In this document: positions 33,560 through 45,000 of the stretch, piece after piece
Layout of the letters: every line of letters starts with the position of its first letter
Numbering within the stretch: position 1 is the first letter of the stretch
DNA from: Campylorhamphus procurvoides
Taxonomy: Eukaryota > Chordata > Aves > Passeriformes > Dendrocolaptidae
Length of the DNA: 64,000 nucleotides
Assembly: GCA_013396655.1 (NCBI GenBank)
Contig: WBMV01002649.1
Span: forward strand, 21,009 to 85,008
Reading direction: 5' to 3'
Position numbers and translations under genes: made by a program
The notes under the pieces: model-generated
Database searches by the model: none
Seen by the model: the letters and a program-made list of their open reading frames with translations, nothing else
Told to the model about the DNA's origin: nothing

Positions 33560-34710
33560 AGGGAGTGATGGATGGATGGGGTTGTGTCAGGGTAGGACAG
33601 GACAGGATCGGGGATGGATGGAATTGTGTCAGGGTAGGGTTGGGACAGGACAGGATGGGGGATGAATGGAATTGTGTCAGGGTAGGGGGAGGACAGGATC
33701 AAGGCAGGGTTAGGACAGCACCAGGGGATGAATGGGGGTCTAGCAGGGCAGGGGTAGGACAGGACCGGACCAGGGGAGGGATGGAGGGAGGGGTGGATGG
33801 AGGNNNNNNNNNNNNNNNNNNNNNNNNNNNNNNNNNNNNNNNNNNNNNNNNNNNNNNNNNNNNNNNNNNNNNNNNNNNNNNNNNNNNNNNNNNNNNNNNN
33901 NNNNNNNNNNNNNNNNNNNNNNNNNNNNNNNNNNNNNNNNNNNNNNNNNNNNNNNNNNNNNNNNNNNNNNNNNNNNNNNNNNNNNNNNNNNNNNNNNNNN
34001 NNNNNNNNNNNNNNNNNNNNNNNNNNNNNNNNNNNNNNNNNNNNNNNNNNNNNNNNNNNNNNNNNNNNNNNNNNNNNNNNNNNNNNNNNNNNNNNNNNNN
34101 NNNNNNNNNNNNNNNNNNNNNNNNNNNNNNNNNNNNNNNNNNNNNNNNNNNNNNNNNNNNNNNNNNNNNNNNNNNNNNNNNNNNNNNNNNNNNNNNNNNN
34201 NNNNNNNNNNNNNNNNNNNNNNNNNNNNNNNNNNNNNNNNNNNNNNNNNNNNNNNNNNNNNNNNNNNNNNNNNNNNNNNNNNNNNNNNNNNNNNNNNNNN
34301 NNNNNNNNNNNNNNNNNNNNNNNNNNNNNNNNNNNNNNNNNNNNNNNNNNNNNNNNNNNNNNNNNNNNNNNNNNNNNNNNNNNNNNNNNNNNNNNNNNNN
34401 NNNNNNNNNNNNNNNNNNNNNNNNNNNNNNNNNNNNNNNNNNNNNNNNNNNNNNNNNNNNNNNNNNNNNNNNNNNNNNNNNNNNNNNNNNNNNNNNNNNN
34501 NNNNNNNNNNNNNNNNNNNNNNNNNNNNNNNNNNNNNNNNNNNNNNNNNNNNNNNNNNNNNNNNNNNNNNNNNNNNNNNNNNNNNNNNNNNNNNNNNNNN
34601 NNNNNNNATGGAATTGTGTCAGGGTAGGGGTAGGACAGGATCAAGGCAGGGTTAGGACAGCACCAGGGGATGAATGGGGTTCTATCAGGGCAGGGGTAGG
34701 ACAGGACCGG
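33560..34710. repeat. Minisatellite spanning the gap upstream of VPS29
   Basis: Units contain 'ggaattgtgtcagggtaggg' and 'taggacaggac'. Bases 33666-33768 and 34608-34710, on the two sides of the gap, are nearly identical over 103 bases, so the gap is flanked by the same array segment. An isolated n at 34711 joins the array to the VPS29 first exon region. Confidence 0.9.
33804..34607. other. Assembly gap of 804 n
   Basis: A run of n inside the minisatellite between the divergent genes RAD9B and VPS29. The length may be an estimate, since the flanks are copies of each other. Confidence 0.99.
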
Positions 34711-34711
34711 N

Positions 34712-34920
34712 GCCGGAGCGGAGCGGCCGCGATGGTGAGAGCGGGGACAGCGCGGGACACCCCGGGGACACTTTGGGGACATCCCGGGGCACACCGGGGA
34801 CACCCCCGCGCCGGGAACACCCCCATGAGCCCCCCCATCGGCTCCTGCCCCGGGCCCGGGCACAGCGGGCGGGCGGGGAGGTCCCGGGCCGGCCCTGCAG
34901 AGCCCCCTTTGCATCCCTGT
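34712..34920 (+). promoter_or_regulatory. VPS29: GC-rich first-exon region of VPS29
   Basis: Dense CpG and GGAGCGGAGCGGCCGCG-type sequence surround the initiator ATG at 34732, as in a CpG-island promoter. No TATA box was seen. The upstream half is hidden by the isolated n and the gap. RAD9B starts 1.4 kb away in the opposite direction, so a shared divergent promoter is possible but cannot be shown here. Confidence 0.5.
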
Positions 34921-37900
34921 TAATGATACCGTAATCGCATTATTTTTATTATTTTCATTTTCATCTTATTATTTTATTATTATTTTATTTATTATTTTAT
35001 TTATTTTATTAATTTTTATATTTTTATTATTTTAATTTCCTTATTTTCAATTTAACGCCTCTCTCATAACATCGACGATTCATTACTGATGATTTGCGCG
35101 TTCATTCGGCTGTGTTTTCTCTTCTGTTGCTCCCTCTCGTTTAACATTTGATCCCATTTTCCACCCCCCTGTCTGCAATCAACTCCTCCGCCCCACTCAG
35201 GCCGGGCACAGAGTAAGTGACTCCTTGGCTTTGCTAATCCCGGGATTAACCAGGGGCTCCCCCCGCACCCAAATGCCCCGCAAAATCCCGAGGTTTGGCC
35301 GCTGTTTCACGCCGCACATCCCCGGGGTGATGGAACACCTCGGGGCTGTGGGGTTGGGCTGGTTACTGGGGCTTTTCTGTAGTTACGGGAGCTGCAATGT
35401 GATTTTTGGGGGGAAATAATGGGGCCTGGTGGTTTGGGGTTGTGTGTTTGGAGTGGCAGGGTGATTTTATTGAACGTCTAATCAATAGCTGGAATTGCAC
35501 ATCTGAGCCCTCAGGCATCAGTAAGACAATCTTATCTGTTGCCACTTATTAATCAAATGATTTTGATTAATAATATCAATAATAGCTGGCTTGATGAATA
35601 ATACCAAAATTGCTTTTTAATTCACATCCCAGGACCTTGGTTGGGGTTTTTTTCACTGGGAACTTTTGGAAGACCATCAAAAATGTGTCTTTTTTTTAAT
35701 TTTCCTGTCTTGGTTTAGTTTTGCATCAGCCACCCACTGATTGAAAAGCTCTGGTGGTGCTTTACCAATGCTCCAAACCATCTGTTTCCAAAGGGCTTTG
35801 CTGGCACTGAGATCATCTTAACCTAAAAAAAACCCAACCCAAAACCAAATGAAAAAGCCACCCAGGTTCCCTTTGCGTTTTTTTGATGAGTGTTAGCAAG
35901 AAAGTATCTGCATGGCCTAAAAATAGTTAAAAATACAGTTTCTTAGCCCAGTTATATTTATTTTCATGCACAGAAATATATCTGGGCTGTGTCCTTCACA
36001 AACACATTTGATGGCTGTTATTTTAGGAGCTGCCTCACTAACATTTTTAATATAGACCATTTATCACATTAATTCCTATTTTCCCAGTGCAGTGCCATAA
36101 CATCCCTGCTTCACAGAGCTGCTTTTTGCATAATTAATTTATTGCTGTGTCACATTAATTCTGTATTTGCAGATTTAAAGCCTGTGGTGTTAAACTATGG
36201 CTTTGCATCACTTGAATCCTTAATTTTGAACTCCCTTCTATTTTTATTCTTGCTTCTGTTGTACTGAAATGATGAATATATAGAAATATATAAAAATGGT
36301 AACAGAATCACTCTGCAATAACCTGCCTTGGCTCCTCTGCAGTGCCCTGGTGGTATTTTGGGGTTATTTTTCATCCTTATTCTCTTCAGGGGTTCCTAAA
36401 ATATGGACTCTCAACATGTTTCCATTCTGGCCACACAAGTTGCAAATTTGCTGCTTTTTAATACTTTAAAAAATATTTTCAGTATTTTTTATAGGGGAGA
36501 AACCAGAAGTTATTTAAAGTAGAAAGAAACTGAGATGAGTTTTTTTCAAGGGAAGTGGCTTCAGTTTAGGCAGGCCATGGGCTAGAGAGGAAAAAATTGG
36601 GAGAGTTTGTGGTAGTTCCCAATTTTATGTGAAATACATGGAATCCTAACCTATTTCTGCTGGTGTATCTTGCCCAAACTAAAGATCCTTCTGCAGGCTG
36701 TTGTTTTTAAGGTCAGGGTCTAGTGAGAGCCCTGGTTTTCCCTCAGGCAGGGCAATACTCCATCACCATCCCATTCTTATCTGAAATCACTGCAGGCTGT
36801 TGTTTTTAAGGTCATGTCCTAGCGAGGGCCCTCAAAGAGATCAATACTCCATCCTCACCACCTGGTTCTGATGTCAGTAGCTTTCCCCTCCAAACCTGCA
36901 GCTGCAGGGGACACTGGTGGTGGTTCTGGTGGCCTCAGTGAGGGGGTGACACGTGTGTCCCTGTGCTGACCCCTGGCAGTTGGTGCTGGTGCTGGGAGAC
37001 CTCCACATCCCCCATCGCTGCAACAGCCTCCCGGCCAAGTTCAAGAAGCTGCTGGTTCCTGGGAAGATCCAACACATCCTGTGCACGGGCAACCTCTGCA
37101 CCAAGGACACCTATGACTACCTCAAGACCCTGGCTGGGGATGTCCACGTCGTCCGGGGGGACTTTGATGAGGTACTTTGAACCCCCTGTGGGGTGGAATT
37201 GGTTCTTCTTTTACATAAAGGCAACATTTGGGTTCATCTCGTTAAAGGTGGTGATGGAATGAGCTCATAAACTCTCCCCTTCTCCTCCTTGTTGTTGTTT
37301 GAATATAAATCTTGAAATTATCTCGCTTTTTAAGCATGAATGTGTCCATGTAATGCCTGGTTTTGACTTTCAGAACCTGAACTACCCCGAGCAGAAGGTG
37401 GTGACTGTGGGGCAGTTCAAGATCGGGCTGATCCACGGCCACCAGGTCATTCCCTGGGGTGACATGGCCAGCCTGGCCCTGCTCCAGAGGCAGTTTGATG
37501 TGGACATCCTCATTTCAGGACACACACACAAATTTGAGGCGTTTGAGCATGAAAACAAGTTCTATATCAACCCTGGGTCAGCTACAGGAGCCTACCATGC
37601 CTTAGAGAAGTAAGTGACTGCTGGGGGAAATCTTTTTTTGGGAACAAAACCAAACATCAAACTCATGGTGAGGGTTAATATTTGTGTTTGAAATGTCAGG
37701 GAGAGGAAGGGTTGATACCTGTGCTTTCTAAATCTCCTTGCCTGAAACAGGTGACAGTAAAATAGTCACAGATCTGATGTTCTGTGCCTTCAAAATTAAT
37801 ATCCATTTTTCTTAGTGATTTCGGCTGAGGGGGTTATAGACACACAGTCACTTTGATTTTCTTCCTCTCTTTCCAGCAACATCATTCCTTCATTTGTTCT

Positions 37901-37994
37901 GATGGATATCCAGGCTTCTACAGTAGTTACATATGTCTATCAACTAATTGGAGATGATGTGAAAGTAGAAAGGATTGAGTACAAAAAGTCTTAA
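34732..37994 (+). CDS. VPS29: VPS29, retromer/retriever subunit
   Basis: Coding pieces: 34732-34734 (ATG only), microexon 35201-35212, 36980-37171, 37374-37609, 37877-37994. The sum is 561 bases, 186 residues plus TAA; skipping the microexon gives 182. The translation is nearly identical to mammalian VPS29: [56 protein letters not shown] and a C-terminus ending VERIEYKKS (Pro in human). The fold is a metallophosphoesterase; Asp12, His14, Asn43 and the HGH and GHTH histidines remain, but the usual catalytic GNHD His is replaced by Phe in GDFDE, as in all VPS29. It binds VPS35 in retromer and VPS35L in retriever on endosomes. The gene lies head to head with RAD9B and tail to tail with KNTC1. 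Confidence 0.97.
34938..35045. repeat. A/T-rich simple sequence in VPS29 intron 1
   Basis: Repeats of 'attatttta' and 'tttatt' types, about 100 bases, between the ATG exon and the microexon. The switch from a CpG-dense exon to this tract is abrupt. Confidence 0.8.
35201..35212 (+). CDS. VPS29: VPS29 12-base microexon encoding Ala-Gly-His-Arg
   Basis: GCCGGGCACAGA lies between 'ccccactcag' and 'gtaagt', both strong splice sites. It is phase 0 on both sides and encodes AGHR. Inclusion gives the MAGHR N-terminus of the known longer mammalian VPS29 isoform, exclusion the ML start. Confidence 0.93.
35213..36979 (+). other. VPS29: VPS29 intron between microexon and main exon
   Basis: 1.77 kb, A/T-rich in its middle part (35.5-36.6 kb), with a tandem duplication near 36.7-36.9 kb. 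No other gene or RNA was recognised. Confidence 0.8.
36691..36868. repeat. Tandem duplication of ~99 bases in VPS29 intron
   Basis: 'ctgcaggctgttgtttttaa' begins at 36691 and again at 36790. Both copies continue 'ggtca', 'ctag' or 'ctagc', 'gagggccct' or a close variant, and 'caatactccatc'. The second copy is shorter because of an internal deletion. Confidence 0.88.
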
Positions 37995-38203
37995 GAAGGC
38001 TTTTGCTTGTCTGGTGTTTTTACCATCTCATTCTGAACTGCAAGTTCCAATACTTGATTGCTAGTTTACAGCCCTGCACCTATTGCTAACAGCTCGACAA
38101 TGTAAGGAATTTAAACCAACACTGTATTTGCTTTTCTCTGTATGAATGAATTTATAAGATATTCCATTAAAATAACTGTCCAAATACTGTACCTTAATGT
38201 TGT

Positions 38204-38209
38204 AATAAA
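38204..38209 (+). promoter_or_regulatory. VPS29: VPS29 poly(A) signal
   Basis: AATAAA 210 bases after the stop codon, in an A/T-rich short 3'UTR; the transcript should end near 38225-38230. Confidence 0.8.
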
Positions 38210-38225
38210 CTCCACTTCATAGAAG

Positions 38226-39086
38226 AACTGAGTTTCTGGAGTGTTTTGGGGGAAATGCAGCAGTTGTGGTTGGCTGTGAAGATGCTTTGGGGTCCAGTTT
38301 CTAAGGGATGTTGAGCAGACACTGAGGGCTCTGGGGCCAGGCTGTGTTTGCTTCAGAATCCACTTTATATTTCATTCTCTGGATTTAACATTCCCCATTA
38401 AGTTAGAGGAATAAAGTGGCTTGCTGGGTTCTGAAAGGATTACAATTGCCTCATGATTTCACTGTAGAAAGTTTGAGTCTTTCTCTGATCCAAGCAAGTT
38501 TCAGATATCCCTGTGCTTTAAGCAACAATTAAATGTCTCACTGGCCCTTCATGCTGTGAAGCTCTTTGCTGTTGCTTTATCCTGCTGCAGACAGAGCAAA
38601 GCTGAAAATAAACCTTGACACACAATATTGAAGGGAAGGTTGGTGATTGGAACATCAATTTACTGACAAACTCATAATTAAAAAGGTTTAATAGAATGCT
38701 GTAAGACTAAAATGGATACAGAGGCTTATTTATGCTTTATAGTTAAGCTTACAATTTATCTACAAAGTATTTTACATGAACTACACCCCTGCCAGTTTCT
38801 ATAAAAGGGTTTCTCACAATTGTGCAAGGTTATGCTATGGGGAATGAAAGTGATCCTGACAGCAGGAATGTGGGGAAATCCAGAAGGAAATGAACTTGAA
38901 TCCTTCCTAAAATGAAAGTGCTGAACGTGACCAGGATGGGGGAGAAACAGCCTAGAACAGCTGGAAAAAACGTGGGAAAGTCATGGGAACTTTTGGTAAA
39001 AGCTTTGAGGTTTTAGTCTGATGTTCTCTTGGGTGCTGTGAGTGCACAGATCTCCTGCCAGGAGAGGGAGGAAGGACAAGACCTCA
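38226..39086. other. Convergent VPS29/KNTC1 intergenic interval and KNTC1 3'UTR
   Basis: Less than 0.9 kb separates the VPS29 poly(A) signal from the KNTC1 stop codon. No FAM216A or GPN3 exon, the genes next to VPS29 in human, was recognised. Part of this stretch must be the KNTC1 3'UTR. Confidence 0.7.
38687..38692 (-). promoter_or_regulatory. KNTC1: Possible KNTC1 poly(A) signal
   Basis: ATTAAA on the - strand, the common variant signal, about 395 bases beyond the KNTC1 stop. No exact AATAAA was found closer, so this is tentative. Confidence 0.3.
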
Positions 39087-42000
39087 TCAAGGACTGCTCC
39101 AGGGCTCCTCTGATCCATTCAGGTACATCTGGAAGGGACAAGAACAGCAGTGAAAGGCCTTAGGGAGACCCCTGAAGTGCCTGGAAGTGTGATGCTCAGC
39201 ATGGCACAGATTTGGGTCAGGTAAAATCAATTATTTGAATTGATGAAGGGAGATTTGATTATATACAATGTATTTTACTAAAGTGAATCAGCTAAAAAGT
39301 ATTTTTGTGAAAAGTTGAGTGAAAGTCTTTAAAAACAAAGGTACTGGGTGAGGTGCAGAAGTGGCTTCTTTTACCTTCAGAAGGTCAGAGGGTGGGATGT
39401 CTGACAGGGTAGGATTGCCACATTTCTTCTGGTACTCCTGAATCAGGGCTGTTGCTTCATCAAGGCTGTAACAGGCAAAAAGTGACCAACTTTGTCAGCT
39501 GAAGCTCTCCCAAAAGACAGGAATTTAGAGTACACACCAAAGCAGAAAAATCAAGTGTGATCCTGTGGGTTTGAAGTCAGATGGGTCCTGTCCTTTCCCA
39601 GCAGGGCAAACCAAGCCCTGACAAGCCTGGCATTTAATAAAATCAATATGTATGAGAATTTAAGTGTAGGGTAACTGGTGACAAAGTGCCTTGCAGTGCT
39701 GAGTGTTTGGGGTCTGAAATGAGTGTTCCCAGGTGTGCTGAGGGAGACCCACCCCAGGCCCTTTGTGTTATTTCATTGAGCACAGGAGGTGCTTTAAACC
39801 CTGGAAAACCTCGTGGCAAAAGCATTAATTCCCAGATTTTGGGGAGAAGCAGATCACTTGTTTTTTCCTGAGCATTGTGATGCCCCTGAGCTGAGTTCAC
39901 CTAAAGGTAACGTGAAGTTTGCTTTTTCACTCTGGTTATTTCTGTTTTAGCTGCATTTCATCTGCTGCCAGTCCAGGCTCAACAGTCTTGAATGGCACTG
40001 AAAAATGCCCCCCTAAGTCTGCAAAGCAGTGAGGTGAGATTTGTATTGATTTACCTTAGCAGTGCTTTAAAAACCCTTAGAGATTAAGGACTAGAAAACC
40101 TCCCTGGCTTCAGAGAGATGAATATAAAATAGATTCAGTTTCTGTGGTTACCAGCAATGCATCACCTGTTCTACTTTTTTTGATCTTACCTGTTCTTTTT
40201 GGCCAGATAATCCACCAGCTCTTTAATTCGGTGACTGTTCATCAGGTGTTGCTTCAGCAGTGGGTAATACTTGGTTTTCAGGACTTTTTCATAGAGCTTC
40301 TCATTTATGATGCTGTCCAAAACCAAAGACCTGATCTGTAGATTTAAGTTTTAGTCATGGAAAATATTAATATTCTAAACATAAGAAACTGTGCTCTTGA
40401 ATGACAAGAACTCAGTTTTCCTGTTCTCTATAGTAGGATTATTTATTACTTTTTTTGTGCCTTCTGTCAGGTGAGGCTGGACAGGCTCAGAGGAGGGAGA
40501 AGGGTCTGTGTACACTTACCTATCCAAAAAGCCTCCAAATTTATTTCTTTACCTGAGAAGCAAATGCTACAACTTCTCCAGAGCCCATGTGTTCATCTAT
40601 TTGCTGCAGCACCACTTCTGTGTTAGAGGTTGATAAGAAACCCTGGGGGAAATAAGTCCCAAAACATTAATACTGTGATTGATTAAAGTGGAAACTCTCC
40701 CTTCAGAGGAAGCATTTGGTTTATTCAGGAACAAGAAATGTTTTGGGATTCCAGGTGCAAACATGGAATTACCAAAGCAGGAGCTGTGTGGTTGCATTGA
40801 AAGTATTGTTTGTTTGGGTTTATGGTTTGGTTTGGGGGTTTTTGTTGTAGCTGTTACAGACTTTTTGGACTCATTGCCAGCAAAGTGAATGGTCTTACAC
40901 TGTTGATGTGATTTGGGACAATCTGAATGTAACTTTAATACCTGAGAGTCTAAGGTTTTAAGATGCCTTTACTGGTACCAGTTTGCTCATGGCAAATATG
41001 GGAACAGTCTATAATATTTCACCTGGAGAACAATGTAGAGCATAAATTAATGGAAGCAGAAAAGGAACTGTGGATAGTGAGGACATGGCCTTAAGGCAAA
41101 AGGTTTTACATCACAACTTGGGCATATCAAGCATCTTTCTTACAAGTCAGGAGCTTTCAGCTCAGCACTCTTCCAAAGTAGGAATCAGGACTTTCTTAGT
41201 GTGCTATGGCTTGGGTTTTGTTGGTTTTTTCCTGTGTGTTTTATGGGTGGGATCCCATAAAACATCCTCAAATGGCAAAGTCACATGACAAAGCTACTGT
41301 GGATGACTCGAAGCTGGGTTTGCTTTCAAAGGAAAAAGAAAGAAGGAAATGTTCACATGATCCCTTTGAGAAGCTTTGTGGGTGGGAAATGCTGAGCAGC
41401 TCCCAGCAGGGACATGTTTAAATAAACTGGGATTAAAAGTTGCTGTGTTTGGCAGTCTCTGTGGAGCAGAACATGCTCAAAGGCATTTCCCCTGCACAGA
41501 CAGAGCACTGAGGTTCCTCTTTACCTGGATTTGCTGCTCCCGCTTCTCAGGCTGAGGGATGAGCAGGAGGCAGCCCAGAGCCAGAGCTGGGAGGTCCAGC
41601 TGGGAGTATTGCCTGGCAATTCCAGTGACATCCAGCTCTGCCAGCACGGGACACCTGTGGGGGAGGAGGAGGGAATTCTCAGCTGTGGTTTGTGGAACCA
41701 GTGGAATTCAGTAGGGAGAACTTTAACCCAGGCACAACAGTACATTTCTACCTCATCCTAATTTCAGAAATGGCCAAGCAAGCTGAAGTTTCACTGAACA
41801 CAAACACTTGGGCATTTTCCAGCTTGAAAAAATCCAACTCCAGTTTCCCTTTCTGAGCACCCAAGGTCCTGCCTTGGGGAGAATTGTCAGCAGAGCTCTG
41901 CTCCCTGTGTGTGTGCACAGCAGTGGAGGATCCCTTTCCAGGTGATCTTTCAGCTCCTTTCCAACCCAAAGCTTTTTTTCCTCACTAACTTTTGGCCCAA

Positions 42001-45000
42001 GGCAGGCTCTCTGAGCTCTGGCTCTTCTTTTGGGCAAGTCAGAGGATTGTGGTGAAGAGGATGATGATTTTTTGTGCTTTTTCATATTGTAGAGGCAATG
42101 CAAGACTGGTTTATACACAGAATGTTTAGGAGCATATAAAATCTTGCAGATCTACAGCTTTTGGATTTTTATTGTGTCTGGTTTATTCTTCACAGGGAAA
42201 TGAATTCTTTCTGTCTTATACTCTGTGTTAATGTTTTAGGAAATGTGCTCTATTTTGGGTAAGAAGGATGTTAACTGGAGTTTTAGGGCTGACCATGAGC
42301 CCTTTAAGTGTCAGGACAGGGACAGATGTCCTGGGACAGCAGCTGGGCAGCTGAGTTGGGTTCCAGCAGCCTGTGCTGCTGATCCTGGGCCCCAGTTCAG
42401 TTTGCACAGCCCAGGTCCTGAGTTACAGTCTGTGGTTTGTGGGTTGTGTTTCTGTCCTGCTCTTCCTCGTGCCTCAGGCTCCCCATTTCCAGAGCTCCCT
42501 TGCATGTCCAGGGGGAGAAACCCCCCAAACCCAAGAGAAATGCAGGATGGGTGGATTGTCCACTCACTTGAGCAGAATCACAAAGCACTCACAGCACTCC
42601 TCCAGCTGCTTGGGGCTCAGTGGGCACGAAGCTAAGGAAGAGAGAGATGCTGATCAATGAAACACCCCCTGCCCAGGTCCCTGGGGGTGTGACAGACCTT
42701 GGCAGCCCTACCTGTGAGGAAGGGGGACAGCACCACGCTGCGCCAGGCCCGGCCCAGGCTGGGGATCTGTTGGCAACAAAGGTGCAAAGTGAGAGCCAGA
42801 GCCACCTCGAGGGTGTTGTGAGACCCCCTGAGCCCTGCAGGGATTGGAGGCCTCTCAGTGTTCCCTCCTTCCTTCTCACCCTGGGATTGGAATTATTCCC
42901 TAACACTGCTCTCCTTATCCCCAAGCCTAAGATTTGGGTGGGTTTTGACTGGTGGCAGAAGGATTCTGTCCAATGTTTGCATTGTAATAAAGATGTTATA
43001 AAATGTTCTGGTAACACACAGCCTGAACACTGGAGAGCAGTTAAAATACAAATAGTAATTCTAAATTAATAGTAATTCCTGGCTCACACACACAGTCAAT
43101 TCCTGGTAAGGGAGGAAAAAGGTGAGAAGTCAGGGAATCTTTGCTTACCTCCCATAATGAATGAATGCCAGTAATGGCTGTCAAAACTCTTCTTAGATAC
43201 TGAATCTGAAAAAAAAAACCATTGATTTTAAAATCCTTTGGTGTTTTTGAAGCTTTGGCAATAGTGCACAGAGCTGCATTGTGCTTGTTTGTCTGTAGGA
43301 TGCAAACTTAGAGCTCCTCAAGGTATCTGTGTTCCTTTGAGACATAAGGAAATACTCCTGATAGTTTAGTAAATTAAATTATTTGCTTTACAGTTTAGTA
43401 AATTCAATTAAACCCTCTTGCCAGGTAACATCCTTGGGCTGTAGCAACATTGCACAACATTTGACAGCCAGAGGTAATTAAGATTTTGAATTACACCAAT
43501 CAGGATTGCTGTAATTATAAATATTTTTCAGGGATCCTATTTTGTATATGTATATATACATGTGTGTAAATACAGATATGCAGAGTTTGTGTACATTTGC
43601 ACACAAAAATAGGCATGTAATGTTATAAAATAATAATGAGAAGAAAGTTTTCAATTTATTACCACAGGATTTACTCTTCCATCTGAATGTGGAAATGAAA
43701 CTAGAACAAGTGAAGATCAGAACTCACTGCTAAACAGAAATTGCTCAAGTTTTCACCAGTCCAGTTTATCTGAGAGCCCAAAGTAACTGTGCAGATCCTC
43801 AATAGCTGGCCACAGTAAGTGCCCAGTTTATGTCTCTATCCCATCTTTCTGAAATCAGGGGCTGAAAACAGCCTTTTTCTCACCCTGCCCAACAATTCCT
43901 TACCATGTTGAAGCCCAGGAGTTTCTGGAGGAGGCCATTCCAGAGCTGGGGGTCGTACACCTTGTAGTCCAAACTCAGCTCTGTCACCAGTCTCACAGCC
44001 TGCAGGGGAGCAAGGACATCATGTATTTTAACATCCATTCATGGTCTTTCTGCTTCTCAGGGTCAGCTGAGAGTTTTACAGCATTACCAGGAGCTTTAGC
44101 TCCTGAAAAGCCACAAACAAGCCACTTCCAAGGTTATTTTATGCATGAAGAAATGAAGGAAAGCCAAAAAGCCCACCTGTGAGTGGCATCACTTTAGTTT
44201 CTGATTATAAAGCTTTTATCTGTCATTTCCAGGGTACATTGAAACAACACCTATTTAGCAAAGCGTGTGCTCTGCAGAAAGGTGTGAAATCCTCCAAATG
44301 TGTAACAAACAGACCAAAACTCCCAAAGGATTTAAAACTCTTACTGTGGGTTCGTGGCTGTGGTTCTTCCATAGCCCTTTGATCATTCCTTCCTTGGGGC
44401 TCTTATGGAATGATTCATAAGTGTAGGGAATATTCAAGATCTCAAACTCTGCCAGGTAAGTGCAGCACCTCAGATAATACCTGGAAAAAAGGAACCCCCA
44501 AACCAGGAGTTAATGAGATTTACAGGGATTAGTTTATTTAATTCACACCCTCAAGCTCCAGTTAGTACTGAATACTGAAAAGTGTCCTTCTGTTGCTTTA
44601 ATAAAAATATGGATTTATATTTAGGATGATCTAAATGAAGTAAAAAACTTTCTGGCAATTGTTTGGGGAAACCTCTTTCCCCTGAATGGTGAGTGGGTTG
44701 GATCAACTCTAAAGATAAACCAGTTCCTGTCATTTTACAGCTCCAATTTCACTCCTGTACACAGACTTTTTGCTAAAGACAACAAAATATCGTTATTAAG
44801 GGACATTTTAAGGCAAAATCATCTTACTTGACTGTGTCAATGGGCTTCTTGAAGAGGGACTCCACAGTGCTGGCATCTGCCAAGTGCAGCAGGCACTTCA
44901 GGGCTCTGCTCCTGTGAGCAAATGTCAGCTGAGTGACACCAATGGGCTGAGGGGAAAGAGCCACAGTGACAAGGACATACTGGACTGGTTGTCATCTACA

